Assembly: GCA_049115715.1 (NCBI GenBank) | Contig: JAGDZQ010000015.1 | Span: forward strand, 1-64,000 | Length of the DNA stretch: 64,000 bases | From: JAMZMI01 sp049115715 | Lineage (GTDB): Bacteria > Bacteroidota > Bacteroidia > Cytophagales > Cyclobacteriaceae | Reading direction: 5' to 3' | Shown: positions 17,080 to 26,540 of the stretch, piece after piece | Layout: each line of letters begins with the position of its first letter | Position numbering within the stretch: the stretch's first letter is position 1 | Program-made: the position numbers and the translations under genes | The notes under the pieces: generated by a model | Databases searched by the model: none | The model's input: only the letters and a program-made list of their open reading frames with translations | What the model was told of the DNA's origin: nothing

Positions 17080-18390
17080 ATGAGTCCTGAGAAATTAGGC
17101 TATGGTGTTGTCCCCTTTTGGGAAGCTGTTCTCAACCTTCCAGCCATGGTCAAAAATCCCATACCTGTCCTAAAGGGTTTTTTTGAAAAGTATGGAGACA
17201 GCTATTTGATGAAGCGTGGAGATTCTTTGTTCATATTTACTCAAAACCCGCTTTTGATTAAGCACGTGCTCCAAAAGAATCATAGAAATTATAAGAAATC
17301 GGAGATGCAGACGGGGCGGTTGACGAGATTTATTGGGCATGGCTTACTTACTTCCGAAGGAGACTATTGGCGGCAGCAAAGACGACTCATTCAGCCAAGT
17401 TTTGGTCGCGAAAAGATTCGAGCACTGGCTGGGGTAATGAAAGATGAGGCGTGCACTTTTTTTGATGAATTTGATCAGGAGAATAAGAATCAAGTAGATG
17501 TCAATCATATGATGATGAACCTTACTTTCAGCATTGTAGCCAAGGCACTTTTCGGTACTGGGATAAGTGCCGAAACGATATTGGAACTTCGCAAAGGAGT
17601 GGAGGCTGGTGAAAACCTTGTCATTAAGCTATTGAGAGCGCCGTTTTTAGAGAAGTTCTTTAAGCTATCTGGCAGGTTTAAGAAGACTTTCGAATTGATT
17701 AAGGTTACCGATGATGTGTTAATGGGAATCATTGAGAAAAGAAAGGCCGAGAGCGACCAATCATACAATGATTTGTTGGATGCCTTTCTAAGTGCTCGAT
17801 ATGAGGATACAGGGGAGGGCATGTCCAATAAGCAATTGTTGGATGAGAGTAAGATTATGTTCGTGGCAGGTCATGAGACTTCAGCCAACGCAATCTCATG
17901 GACGCTGTATCTCTTGAGTCAACACGCTGAGATTTTTGAAAAAGTCAAAGTTTCTATTCACGATAAAGAGTCTACCTATTTACGTCAGGTTATTCAAGAG
18001 AGTATGCGTCTATATCCACCTGCTTGGTTGACAGATCGCGAGGCAATTGAAGATGATGAGTTTGAAGGGAAATTGATTCCAAAAGGAGCTGTGGTGATGA
18101 CATACATATACGGAGCTCAGCAGAATGCCTCTTTCTGGGATCGATCTCAGGTATTTGATCCCGATCGATTTGAGGAATCAAGTCATGGAGATCAGTATTT
18201 TCCCTTTGGAGCAGGCCCAAGAATGTGTATTGGAAACCATTTTGCAATGATGGAAATGGAGATCATTCTCAAAGAGTTTATTTCAAGGTATGATTTTAAG
18301 TTGAGCAAAAAGGCTCGAATAGCACTCAATCCAGTGATTACCCTCAATCCTAAGCACGGGGTGTTGATGGATCTAGCAAGGCTAAGCTGA
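17080..18390 (+). CDS. Cytochrome P450
   Basis: A 436-aa P450. The I-helix oxygen-binding motif is FVAGHETSANAISW, the ExxR motif is QESMRLYPPAWLTDR, and the heme-binding loop is FPFGAGPRMCIGNH, with the heme-ligand Cys383. It has no N-terminal membrane anchor, so it is a soluble monooxygenase that hydroxylates an unknown lipid-like substrate. No ferredoxin or reductase gene is adjacent, so electron donors must be encoded elsewhere. It stands alone between divergent and convergent kinases, followed by a copy of dispersed repeat R1. Confidence 0.92.
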   Translation: MSPEKLGYGVVPFWEAVLNLPAMVKNPIPVLKGFFEKYGDSYLMKRGDSLFIFTQNPLLIKHVLQKNHRNYKKSEMQTGRLTRFIGHGLLTSEGDYWRQQRRLIQPSFGREKIRALAGVMKDEACTFFDEFDQENKNQVDVNHMMMNLTFSIVAKALFGTGISAETILELRKGVEAGENLVIKLLRAPFLEKFFKLSGRFKKTFELIKVTDDVLMGIIEKRKAESDQSYNDLLDAFLSARYEDTGEGMSNKQLLDESKIMFVAGHETSANAISWTLYLLSQHAEIFEKVKVSIHDKESTYLRQVIQESMRLYPPAWLTDREAIEDDEFEGKLIPKGAVVMTYIYGAQQNASFWDRSQVFDPDRFEESSHGDQYFPFGAGPRMCIGNHFAMMEMEIILKEFISRYDFKLSKKARIALNPVITLNPKHGVLMDLARLS

Positions 18391-18426
18391 TCAAATATGG
18401 GTTAACCCAACCATGTCGAAATTTTC

Positions 18427-18585
18427 GAACCTGGGCTCGATTTAAGTATCACTTAAAACCTTTAAGCGTCACTATGAGTCTTTTGGCTTTTAAATTTTGA
18501 TAAAAAGATGTGATAGTCTCATGACCTCAAAGATTCCTTCTACTATCCTTCTCTAAACCTCGGATGACATTTTTTATATAATTAT
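18427..18585 (+). repeat. Dispersed repeat R1, copy A
   Basis: About 160 bases running from a CTCGATTTAAG start through CACTATGAGTCTTTT and TCTCATGA to GGATGACA and an AT-rich tail. It is about 80% identical to copy B at 59950-60117 and more distantly to the inverted copy C at 63211-63368. It lies between the convergent P450 and kinase genes. Confidence 0.7.
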
Positions 18586-18617
18586 GAGTCGAGCGCGGTT
18601 TAAACTTTTTTTGATTT

Positions 18618-20927
18618 TTAATTCGGTAGGAGGGACTCAGCAAGCACCTCGTAAAGGTCTTCCGCTTTGTAAGGTTTTGAAATAAGTCCGTCGAAACCTA
18701 ACTGACGAAGTATATTTCTATCAGCATCAATAGGAGAGGCCGTCAGTGCAAATATCGGATTTTTAAATCCTCTGTTTCTAAGCGATTTGGTCGCTTGAAA
18801 ACCATCCATAACTGGGAGCTGCAGATCCATTAATATAAGATCGAATTTATTTTGTTCGGCCTTATCGAGTGCGATTTGACCATCTTCTGCTACTACAACG
18901 TCAAGCTTCCATTTCAAAAGCAGGCGTTTGGCAATCAGAATATTCATGGGGTTATCTTCTACCAGCAGAACTTTAAAACCAGCAAGACTTGAAGGGTTTT
19001 CTTCTTTTTTAGGTTCCTGGGTTTTTTCTCCTATTTCAAGCTCCAGCACAAACGAGAATTCAGATCCTTTTCCGGGTTCACTGTTTAAGAATACCTGCGA
19101 GCCCATTAAACTAAGAAGCCTTTGGGTAATAGCGAGCCCAAGTCCTGTGCCCCCATATTTTCTAGTAATAGTATTGTTGGCTTGCTCAAAAAACTGAAAT
19201 ATAGAATCCTTTTGAGTTTTGGAAATACCGATTCCAGTATCAGTCACCTCGAACAAAACCTTTACATTTTTCTCATTTTGTTCGAGAGCATTTACAATTA
19301 ATTTGACTTGCCCCTTTTCCGTAAACTTGATGGCATTGCTAAGCAAGTTTATCAATATCTGACTTAGCCTATTCTTATCAGCCTTTATGATTTTAGGGAT
19401 GGAATTGTCATAATCCAATGATAATTTGAGTTTCTTTTCAGAAGCCAAGGGTTGCACTGTGTTGACTATCAGGTAGCAATGATCCTCCAGAGCTATCGAC
19501 AGCTTTTCGAGTTCTACTTTTCCAGCTTCTATTTTATTAAAGTCAAGTATGTTATTGACCAGCGAAAGCAAGTTCTCAGATGCATTTTGAAGATTGGAAA
19601 GGTCTTCAAGTTGCTCTTCTCTAGGGTTATGGTTGATCAGATGATGTGTGGTTCCGATTACAGCATTGAGCGGAGTGCGAATTTCATGACTCATGATGGA
19701 GAGGAAATCCGACTTTGCCTTTACCGCATTTTCAGCCTCCAATTTTGCATTTCTCCATGCCATAGAAAAGCGCTTGGTAAGTATGAGTGCTTGCAATAGG
19801 AAAAAGAGCATTTGTCCCAAGACAGATACAATCAATATTACCTCGATTAAATCTATGTAAGCGAGAATTTTCATTCCAAAAACAATGAAAATCCCCAATG
19901 TGCTATATATCGAAAATTGAGAACCTGTTCTTCTGTTTATTGCTGCTCTCACGATTACGAAAAAGATAATCAACATGCCCACGATGAGAACGTATATGTA
20001 GTAGTCGTTGAACCTGCTTACAAGCTCTAAAGGAAATAAACTAAATGCCGCCCATGCAAGGGAGAGATATGCGAATATGTTGACAATCAACTTTGGAGTG
20101 TCCTCGGGAAAGAGTGCCTCAATGTATTTCGCGAAGAAAAATCCCGAAAGGTAGAAAGTGGAGAATTCGAGAATGATACCCAACCTAAATGGCATTTCTA
20201 CCAAATCATGCAATACATAGTTGCCCCAACCAACGATTCTATATGAATATATTAGGCAGAAAAGTGCGAAGTAGAGAGGGATTTTCTCTTGTCTCCCGGC
20301 GAAGAATAGACCCAAAATGAAGAAGCTTCCCATAATGAGACATCCGGCAAGAAATATATCAAACGCATCTTCGAGGAATTTTTCTTTGGCTAGCTTTTCA
20401 TATGAGCCAATCACCATGGGAGGCCCAAGCCCACCTTTTCTATGAACGAAATTGGAAATATGGAACACAATTTCGAGCGTATCAGAGTTGATATGACCTA
20501 TCGATACAAGGTTTACCTTTCTGGCAGGTTTGGAGGAGGAAGCATTGGTTCCGGGAGTGCCCATGCTTGCCACCTTTTGCCCATTGATAAAAAGATTGTA
20601 CGCACTGAATTGATCTTGTATTCGAACACCTAAGGGAGTATTGTCTGATCGGTATAAGGTAATAGCGTAACTTCCATAGCCCTTATTGGGAAGACCTACT
20701 TGATCCCATCTTTTGGGTATTGGAATTAAATGGGTCGGTTTGCTTTCAGAGGGTCTATCCGGTGATATAAATGCTGACTGATAAAACTTCCATTCACCAA
20801 CAAGTGGTACAGCTTCATTTTCTTCAAATGAGTATTTAGAAAGATCCGCTACTCCGGTTTTTACAACCTGTGCATTGCCAGAAATAAGAAATAAACAAAT
20901 GACAACTGATAGAATGTAGCGATGCAT
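18618..20927 (-). CDS. 7TMR-DISM hybrid histidine kinase with receiver
   Basis: A 769-aa hybrid sensor. A signal peptide (to GNAQ) precedes a 7TMR-DISMED2 extracellular domain (to about residue 185), then seven membrane helices to about residue 390. The HisKA domain has His414 in FLSIMSHEIRTPLN. The HATPase domain shows DTGIGI, FFEQAN and GGTGLGLAIT. The C-terminal receiver (about residues 650-769) has the phospho-acceptor Asp701 in LILMDLQLPVMDG. The phosphate would pass internally to Asp701, so an Hpt or output protein is needed elsewhere. Monocistronic. Confidence 0.9.
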   Translation of the reverse strand: MHRYILSVVICLFLISGNAQVVKTGVADLSKYSFEENEAVPLVGEWKFYQSAFISPDRPSESKPTHLIPIPKRWDQVGLPNKGYGSYAITLYRSDNTPLGVRIQDQFSAYNLFINGQKVASMGTPGTNASSSKPARKVNLVSIGHINSDTLEIVFHISNFVHRKGGLGPPMVIGSYEKLAKEKFLEDAFDIFLAGCLIMGSFFILGLFFAGRQEKIPLYFALFCLIYSYRIVGWGNYVLHDLVEMPFRLGIILEFSTFYLSGFFFAKYIEALFPEDTPKLIVNIFAYLSLAWAAFSLFPLELVSRFNDYYIYVLIVGMLIIFFVIVRAAINRRTGSQFSIYSTLGIFIVFGMKILAYIDLIEVILIVSVLGQMLFFLLQALILTKRFSMAWRNAKLEAENAVKAKSDFLSIMSHEIRTPLNAVIGTTHHLINHNPREEQLEDLSNLQNASENLLSLVNNILDFNKIEAGKVELEKLSIALEDHCYLIVNTVQPLASEKKLKLSLDYDNSIPKIIKADKNRLSQILINLLSNAIKFTEKGQVKLIVNALEQNEKNVKVLFEVTDTGIGISKTQKDSIFQFFEQANNTITRKYGGTGLGLAITQRLLSLMGSQVFLNSEPGKGSEFSFVLELEIGEKTQEPKKEENPSSLAGFKVLLVEDNPMNILIAKRLLLKWKLDVVVAEDGQIALDKAEQNKFDLILMDLQLPVMDGFQATKSLRNRGFKNPIFALTASPIDADRNILRQLGFDGLISKPYKAEDLYEVLAESLLPN

Positions 20928-21037
20928 GCTGATAGTCGACTATCCCAATTTTTCAGAAAGGTAAAAGTAATTAGATCAATCGCCTAACCTAATTATTCCA
21001 ATTCGCTTTACTCACACTTAAACAAATGGTATTTCAG

Positions 21038-21535
21038 CTAGAATAAGATGCTGAAAGTGATAAACTCATACCCAAGCGAAAACCCAGACCCGATATCATA
21101 GAAAATCGTTATTGGTAGAAATTCTACGCCTTTTTTTGAGTCTGTGATATAGTTTATCAAAGCAATTCTTGCTCCTAAGAAATCTTTGCGAACGGGTTGG
21201 CTTGAGAAATTGCGCATGTAGAAGATTCCCAAGCTTTTTTGAATCCGATTTTTCGAAATTTTAGAGTTTATCCTGAGTTGCGCAGATGCTAAAACATCAT
21301 CGAAAGTACGAGGGACGATATCGGCGCTAAGTTTCGCACCTAAAGCGAGTTGATCGAGCAATTGTAGGTTATATCCTGCCATGACATAATTTCCTCCGTT
21401 GAGGGTTTTGGTTTTGGCAAGATTTTCATTTCCGAAGTAGATTTCGTTAACATGTTCAATATAATCCTGAGAGAAGGCAGAGCTGGAAATGAGAAAGAAG
21501 AAGAGGATTAATGCAGGTTTACAGGCGTATTTCAT
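21038..21535 (-). CDS. Hypothetical secreted or outer-membrane protein
   Basis: A 165-aa protein with a signal peptide (residues 1-22, ending AFSQ). The mature part alternates polar and hydrophobic residues, as in short outer-membrane beta-barrels (MAGYNLQLLDQLALGAKLSADI; FLPITIFYDIGSGFSLGYEFITFSILF), and ends with an aromatic residue, which favours a BAM-inserted barrel. I do not recognise a family. It stands alone between the hybrid kinase and the deacetylase genes. Confidence 0.6.
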   Translation of the reverse strand: MKYACKPALILFFFLISSSAFSQDYIEHVNEIYFGNENLAKTKTLNGGNYVMAGYNLQLLDQLALGAKLSADIVPRTFDDVLASAQLRINSKISKNRIQKSLGIFYMRNFSSQPVRKDFLGARIALINYITDSKKGVEFLPITIFYDIGSGFSLGYEFITFSILF

Positions 21536-21604
21536 ACAAGGGTTATGATTTCCCCAAAAGTATTCAAAAGCAACTTTTTGTTTCCTGATGAAGCTAATTT
21601 TCTC

Positions 21605-22507
21605 TCAGAAAAACAGTTCTTGGGCAAGTCGATAAGTATTTGCGTGAGCTTCCAGTATTTGCTTGATTTCTTCAGAGTACCCTCCGCCCATGGATGCAAC
21701 TAGTGGAATTCTTTCCCTCTGAGCTACCGAAATCACGATTTCATCTCTTTGCCTGCATCCGTCAATAGTGAGGCTAAGTCGTCCGAGTTTGTCTGTCTCC
21801 AAGACGTCCACTCCAGATTGGAAAAATATGAAATCGGGTTCGAATTGCTCCAAAACACCTTCTAAGTGTTGCTCCAAAAGAAGCAAATATTCAGCGTCCT
21901 TGATGCCATCTCTTAAGGGAATGTCCAGGTCAGACTCCTCTTTTTTCATTGGATAATTCTTTTCTCCATGCATACTGAAAGTGAAGACTCTGGGCTCATG
22001 TTGGAAAATTTCGGCTGTTCCATTTCCTTGATGCACATCCAAATCCAAGATTAATATCTTGTTTGCCAATCCGTGATCAAGAAGGTACCGCGATGCTATG
22101 GCTTGATCATTGAGCAAGCAGAATCCTTCCGCATGATCACTATATGCATGATGAGTACCTCCAGCGATATTCATAGAGATACCATATTTGAGCGCGAAAA
22201 GCGCACACTCGATTGTACCAGCATTGATGATTCTTTCTCTTCTCACTAGCGTTTCATTTATTGGGAAACCGCTTTTACGTTCTTCAGACTTTGTCAGGTT
22301 CAGTGTTTTGAGCTTGCTCCAATATTCCTCTTTGTGGACGGTGAGTATTTCTTCTTCGGTGAGTATTCTGGGTTCAAAGAAATTTTCTTTGGTTACCGTT
22401 CCTTCATGTAAGAGTTGCTGAGGGAGCAGGTCATACTTCTCCATGGGAAATCGATGCTTTGGTGGCAAAGGGTGATTGTAAATGGACGACCAGGCTATTT
22501 TGAGCAT
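21605..22507 (-). CDS. HDAC-like / acetoin-utilisation-type deacetylase
   Basis: A 300-aa class II-like histone-deacetylase fold protein. The zinc and catalytic motifs are GGTHHAYSDHAEGFCLLND (His-His pair), ILDLDVHQGNGTAEIF (Asp and His ligands), FFQSGVDVLETDKLGRL (Asp ligand) and MGGGYS. Bacterial members deacetylate acetylated proteins, polyamines or small molecules; the substrate is not predictable. ATG at 22507 gives the typical MLKIAWSSIYNHPLPPKHRF start, so a TTG further upstream is rejected. Confidence 0.88.
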   Translation of the reverse strand: MLKIAWSSIYNHPLPPKHRFPMEKYDLLPQQLLHEGTVTKENFFEPRILTEEEILTVHKEEYWSKLKTLNLTKSEERKSGFPINETLVRRERIINAGTIECALFALKYGISMNIAGGTHHAYSDHAEGFCLLNDQAIASRYLLDHGLANKILILDLDVHQGNGTAEIFQHEPRVFTFSMHGEKNYPMKKEESDLDIPLRDGIKDAEYLLLLEQHLEGVLEQFEPDFIFFQSGVDVLETDKLGRLSLTIDGCRQRDEIVISVAQRERIPLVASMGGGYSEEIKQILEAHANTYRLAQELFF

Positions 22508-22711
22508 AGGATATAAACTTAGGAAATCGGTAGAAGTTTTTTCACCCAAGACAAATCCTATTTTGCTGTTACAAGTACATTTTTTGCGCTGTGGAAGAGC
22601 TTTGCTTGATATGTATCATCTATGCTTATGAAGGGCTACCTATTGAAATTTTGAGAAGGAGAATTATAAATAACTGGCGCACTCAATCGATAAACGGCTA
22701 ACTTTCCGCTT

Positions 22712-23587
22712 ATGCACAGAGGCACCCATTTTTTGCACCTTGGTCTGGCTATTCTTTTAATGTCAAGTTCAGGTACATTGGCTAGACTCATCGATTTGCC
22801 AGCTCCTGTAGTGATTTGGGCTAGATGTGTGATAGGTGCATTGGCACTTTTTCTGGTGATTCGTTTAGGAGGTTTTGGCTTGAGTTTGGGAGCCAATAAG
22901 CATCTTAAGTCATTGATTGTGAGTTCTGTTTTTTTAGCTGCGCATTGGGTTACATATTTCTATTCTTTGCAACTATCAAGTGTTGCCATAGGTATGTTGT
23001 CATTGTTTACCTATCCGGTCATAACAGCGCTTTTAGAACCTCTCATGTTGAAAACCAGATTACAAAAGACAAGTGTCTTTTTAGGTTTGCTAGCATTTGT
23101 TGGGATAGCCTTTTTAGTTCCGGAGCTTACTTTGCAGAATGACCATACTCTGGGTATTGTTATAGGTATTTGTTCAGCTATACTTTACTCTGTAAGAAAT
23201 ATAATGCTCAAAAAAAGAGTCTCGGATCAATCGGGTGTTACCTTGATGTTTTATCAGCTTGTCATTGTAGTGATCGTGCTATTCCCGGTGATTTTCTTCT
23301 TTGATTTTAAATGGGATCATCTTGTTTTTGAGAAGGGCATACCTCTTTTGATACTTGGCTTAGTTACCACGGCAGCAGGTCATACTTTCTTTGTTCTCAG
23401 CTTCAAGCATTTCAATATTAGTACGGTCAGTGTAATAAGTTCTGCTACTCCATTACTGGGTATAGGCATGGGTTTTGTTTTCCTAAATGAAGTACCTGCG
23501 GGAAGAACCTATATTGGAGGAGCTATTATTTTTGCTACTGTGCTAATTGAGAGTATGAAGTCTGCTCGAAGATCCAGTCAGGATTAA
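22712..23587 (+). CDS. EamA/DMT-superfamily transporter
   Basis: A 291-aa inner-membrane protein with ten predicted helices in two EamA halves. The first half has ARCVIGALALFLVIRLGG and LSSVAIGMLSLFTYPVITALLEP, the second ILYSVRNIMLKKRV and SVISSATPLLGIGMGFVFLNEVPAGRTYIGGAIIF. Such proteins export amino acids or other small metabolites. It is convergent with the EEP nuclease gene, with 4 bases between the stops. Confidence 0.88.
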   Translation: MHRGTHFLHLGLAILLMSSSGTLARLIDLPAPVVIWARCVIGALALFLVIRLGGFGLSLGANKHLKSLIVSSVFLAAHWVTYFYSLQLSSVAIGMLSLFTYPVITALLEPLMLKTRLQKTSVFLGLLAFVGIAFLVPELTLQNDHTLGIVIGICSAILYSVRNIMLKKRVSDQSGVTLMFYQLVIVVIVLFPVIFFFDFKWDHLVFEKGIPLLILGLVTTAAGHTFFVLSFKHFNISTVSVISSATPLLGIGMGFVFLNEVPAGRTYIGGAIIFATVLIESMKSARRSSQD

Positions 23588-23591
23588 CCTC

Positions 23592-24440
23592 TTACTCCTC
23601 TATCTCAAAGTAAAGCATAGCGTGATCTGAATAGTTCTGAATCCATTCTTTGGTGTCTTCCTCTGTTTGCTTTTCAGGCCACCCGATTACTTTTACTTCG
23701 CTACCCTCATGTTGAGCAAAACGTAGATGGTTTGAAGCATAGACATGATCCAGATCAGATTTCAAAGTACCTGACTCAGTTCTGTAGGTGAGATCATGGG
23801 TCTTAGAGAGTCTCTTTAGTCCATAAGAAGGAGCCTTTACCATTTCGTCGAATCGTTTTAGCTCTTCGTCTCCTGCAAAGTCCTTCTGACTAAAGGTAAG
23901 GTTCATTCCCATCGTATTGAGATCACCCATGACGATGAAGTGTGCCTTTTCGGCACCACCAGCCATTCCATTGAGTGCTTTTTTGAGAGATCGCATTTTA
24001 TCCCACATCAAATCCCTCATGCCCCAACCATAAGGATCTGGCATACTTTTGAGATGTAGAAAAAGTAGTGAATATCGCTTTTCATTTCTACTAATGGTTA
24101 CAAAAAGTCCCGGTCGAAGATTTGGATTGTTTGCTTTGAATTCCAGCCTTTGTGTTACGAAAGCAGTAACATCCGACTTTATTCCGACGAGAATCTCCTG
24201 GGTTTGAGGCCCTTCTGTAATGTGAAAAGAGTAGCCTTCAAAATGATTCATTAATTCAAAAAATACATCCTGTCCCTTGACTTCATACAGTGCGAAAATA
24301 TCAGGATCTTTAGATACTATCATTTCAGTGATTCTGCCAACTTTGGCTTTGAATTCGGGCTTGAGTTTCCCTTTCGAATCTCTGGATCCATCTCCAAAGT
24401 GTTTTACGTTCCATGATAGTACACTGAATATTTTTCCCAT
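23592..24440 (-). CDS. Endonuclease/exonuclease/phosphatase-family protein
   Basis: A 282-aa EEP-fold protein related to DNase I. Motifs in order are LSWNVKHFGD, FALYEVKG (metal-binding Glu), LLFLHLKSMPD, IVMGDLNTMG, LKSDLDHVYAS and the terminal YSDHAMLYFEI. There is no signal peptide when ATG 24440 is used, so it acts in the cytoplasm. The substrate may be nucleic acid or a phospholipid-type phosphodiester; not decidable here. An upstream start would only add a short poorly conserved stretch. Confidence 0.8.
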   Translation of the reverse strand: MGKIFSVLSWNVKHFGDGSRDSKGKLKPEFKAKVGRITEMIVSKDPDIFALYEVKGQDVFFELMNHFEGYSFHITEGPQTQEILVGIKSDVTAFVTQRLEFKANNPNLRPGLFVTISRNEKRYSLLFLHLKSMPDPYGWGMRDLMWDKMRSLKKALNGMAGGAEKAHFIVMGDLNTMGMNLTFSQKDFAGDEELKRFDEMVKAPSYGLKRLSKTHDLTYRTESGTLKSDLDHVYASNHLRFAQHEGSEVKVIGWPEKQTEEDTKEWIQNYSDHAMLYFEIEE

Positions 24441-24525
24441 AATAAAAAGAGTTTTGTGGGAAATTATCACATCCTAAGATTTTAGCCAAATTTTCAGAAC
24501 AAACAGTTTGATATAAAACAAAAAA

Positions 24526-24545
24526 AAACCTGCCGAAGCAGGTTT
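24526..24545 (-). terminator. Intrinsic terminator after mscS
   Basis: The hairpin AAACCTGC-CGAA-GCAGGTTT is followed on the minus strand by a T-run (the A-run at 24519-24528 on the plus strand). Confidence 0.8.
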
Positions 24546-24572
24546 AGAATATTGTGTGATATAAGATTTTTC

Positions 24573-25412
24573 TTAATCCTTGTGAACGTGTACATCCATT
24601 TGTGGGAATGGGATGTTGAGCCCTTCCTCGCCAAATCCTTTATATACCGTTTCGTTCATGTCAAAGAAAACACCCCAGTAGTCTGCTGGATCAACCCAAA
24701 CACGTACTACTATATTTACTGAACTGTCCGCAAGAGCAGATAGCGCAATAAAAGGAGCAGGATCTTTCATTATTCTTGCATCTGCTTCGATGTATTTAAG
24801 CAAAGTAGTCTTTGCTTTGTCATAATCGTCTCCATATCCGATTCCGAATGTCCAGTCCACTCTTCTAGTAGGTTCTGCCGAAATGTTCGTAAGAGAGTTT
24901 CCAGCTATAGCGGAGTTAGGAATTATGATTCTTCTATTGTCTGGAGTAGCCATGATGGTGTTAAAAATCTGAATCTCTTTCACAGATCCAATAAATCCAG
25001 CCGCATCGATTACATCTCCTACTTTGAATGGCTTGAATATGAGAATCATCACACCACTAGCAAAGTTCTGAAGTGTTCCCTGAAGAGAGAGTCCAATGGC
25101 CAAACCTGCAGCTCCAAGAATAGCAACGAATGAGGTCATCTCTACACCTACCATCCCAATTACAGAGATAAAGAGCATTATCTTCAATATCACACTAATT
25201 AGAGTAGTTAAGAATGGCGTCAACGATGGATCGACATTCTTCTTTTCAAAGATTTTTCTGATTGAACGCGTGATTACTCCCACAATCCACAATCCAATGA
25301 TTAGGGTAATTAATGCTGTAATAAAATCAGGACCATATTTCCATACTAAATCCATTCCCTTTTGGGAAAGTTCTTGAGTCATAGTAAGACCCGAGCCAAT
25401 TTTTTCTTCCAT
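24573..25412 (-). CDS. mscS: Small-conductance mechanosensitive channel (MscS)
   Basis: A 279-aa MscS channel of standard length. Three N-terminal membrane helices end in the pore-lining Gly/Ala-rich helix GAAGLAIGLSLQGTLQNFASGVMIL. The beta domain begins at FKPFKVGDVI, and the cytoplasmic cage contains IIIPNSAIAGNSLTN. It releases solutes during hypo-osmotic shock. A strong terminator follows. A small gene of unknown function lies 48 bases upstream on the same strand. Confidence 0.92.
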   Translation of the reverse strand: MEEKIGSGLTMTQELSQKGMDLVWKYGPDFITALITLIIGLWIVGVITRSIRKIFEKKNVDPSLTPFLTTLISVILKIMLFISVIGMVGVEMTSFVAILGAAGLAIGLSLQGTLQNFASGVMILIFKPFKVGDVIDAAGFIGSVKEIQIFNTIMATPDNRRIIIPNSAIAGNSLTNISAEPTRRVDWTFGIGYGDDYDKAKTTLLKYIEADARIMKDPAPFIALSALADSSVNIVVRVWVDPADYWGVFFDMNETVYKGFGEEGLNIPFPQMDVHVHKD

Positions 25413-25460
25413 TTTTTAATAAGTTAAGTGTTTGATTAGTGATTAAACAAGTTTCTTGTC

Positions 25461-25823
25461 TTAGTCTTCTGGGTAGGGAATAAAGAGAAAGTTCGTAAAT
25501 TCTTTGTCGATGACAAAAAGACAACAAAATTCATCAGGATCTTTGAAAGCCTCGATGAATAGGTCATTATTCTCGATTAAGCCCCGCTGACCAAATTCTT
25601 CAAAGAATGAAGCATAATAGTTCCATTCATTCCCCATATTGCCTATTTCATAAAGCATTTGGCCGATCGGAATGTCCTCTTGGCTTACTGGAAACACAGG
25701 ATATTCAGAAAATCCCTTTTTTCTAATCATGTAGGAAGCCTCTTTCAGGTTTTCCGAAACTTTCACAAAATCAGAAGATATTTTCCCTAAGTATTTAGGG
25801 TCAAGCGTAGGGTCGTTTTGCAT
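25461..25823 (-). CDS. Hypothetical protein
   Basis: A 120-aa acidic soluble protein without signal peptide or membrane segment. Its helices (YLGKISSDFVKVSENLKEASYMIRK) lead into an aromatic-rich C-terminal half (EWNYYASFFEEFGQRGL ... NFLFIPYPED). I do not recognise a named family, but the even amino-acid composition and clean ATG support a real gene. It sits upstream of mscS in the same direction, separated by 48 bases. Confidence 0.6.
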   Translation of the reverse strand: MQNDPTLDPKYLGKISSDFVKVSENLKEASYMIRKKGFSEYPVFPVSQEDIPIGQMLYEIGNMGNEWNYYASFFEEFGQRGLIENNDLFIEAFKDPDEFCCLFVIDKEFTNFLFIPYPED

Positions 25824-26540
25824 AATGTCTTTAGTAATACAATGATTTGTATATGATTGTTATCCGTGAGGTAGAAATTTTGACTTTTTTGACGTCATGT
25901 CCATTGTACAAAAGCTAAAGTTTCAACCGGAGGCAAAGAAAAGCCAAAAACACTCAGATTTCTCTCAGATAGGTCGGTAAAATGATGGAAAACAAACTTT
26001 GCTTAACCATTCAATCCTAAAGACATTCAAAGAATCAGAGTCGTATCATTTACGATAGGTCTAAATTCATTTTAATAATAGGCAAAATATAAATCTTGTG
26101 ACACGTCGGTAAAAATGAAAGGTTAAAGAATGGCTTAGCACTGGTTTTGGCATTTCTGCGATTAATGTTGACATGGCCAAATTCGTAGAACTAGATTCGT
26201 AAAATTGGTGTTGATAGGTCAGCCATCTAGATATCCACCATAGACTAATATGTTATTCGCATGCTAAATACCTTTGATTATGTCAATTATAATTCTGAAA
26301 CTGAGGTATTGATAGAAAAATTAATTCATTGTTCGGATAACGAATATCGAATTAGAAAAGGTTGGATTTCTTATGCAGGCTCAGCCATGAGGAATGAATT
26401 TTGAAAAAGTCGTATAACTTACAGTTGATTGCCTTTTAAAATGTTTGAGCAACTCTGTTTTGATAATTTAGTAACATTTTCTGCTTCGTTAGGGTTTTTT
26501 GAACGGAAATAAATGTGTAGGTATGTTTATAAATGAACAA
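25824..26540. other. Long intergenic stretch with a possible 47-codon ORF
   Basis: This 717-base stretch has no recognisable gene. One small open frame, 26261-26404 on the plus strand (begins MLNTFDYVNYN, ends AMRNEF), has plausible codon use but no family match that I know and no promoter or ribosome site. It may be a gene fragment. The remainder looks non-coding. Confidence 0.35.
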
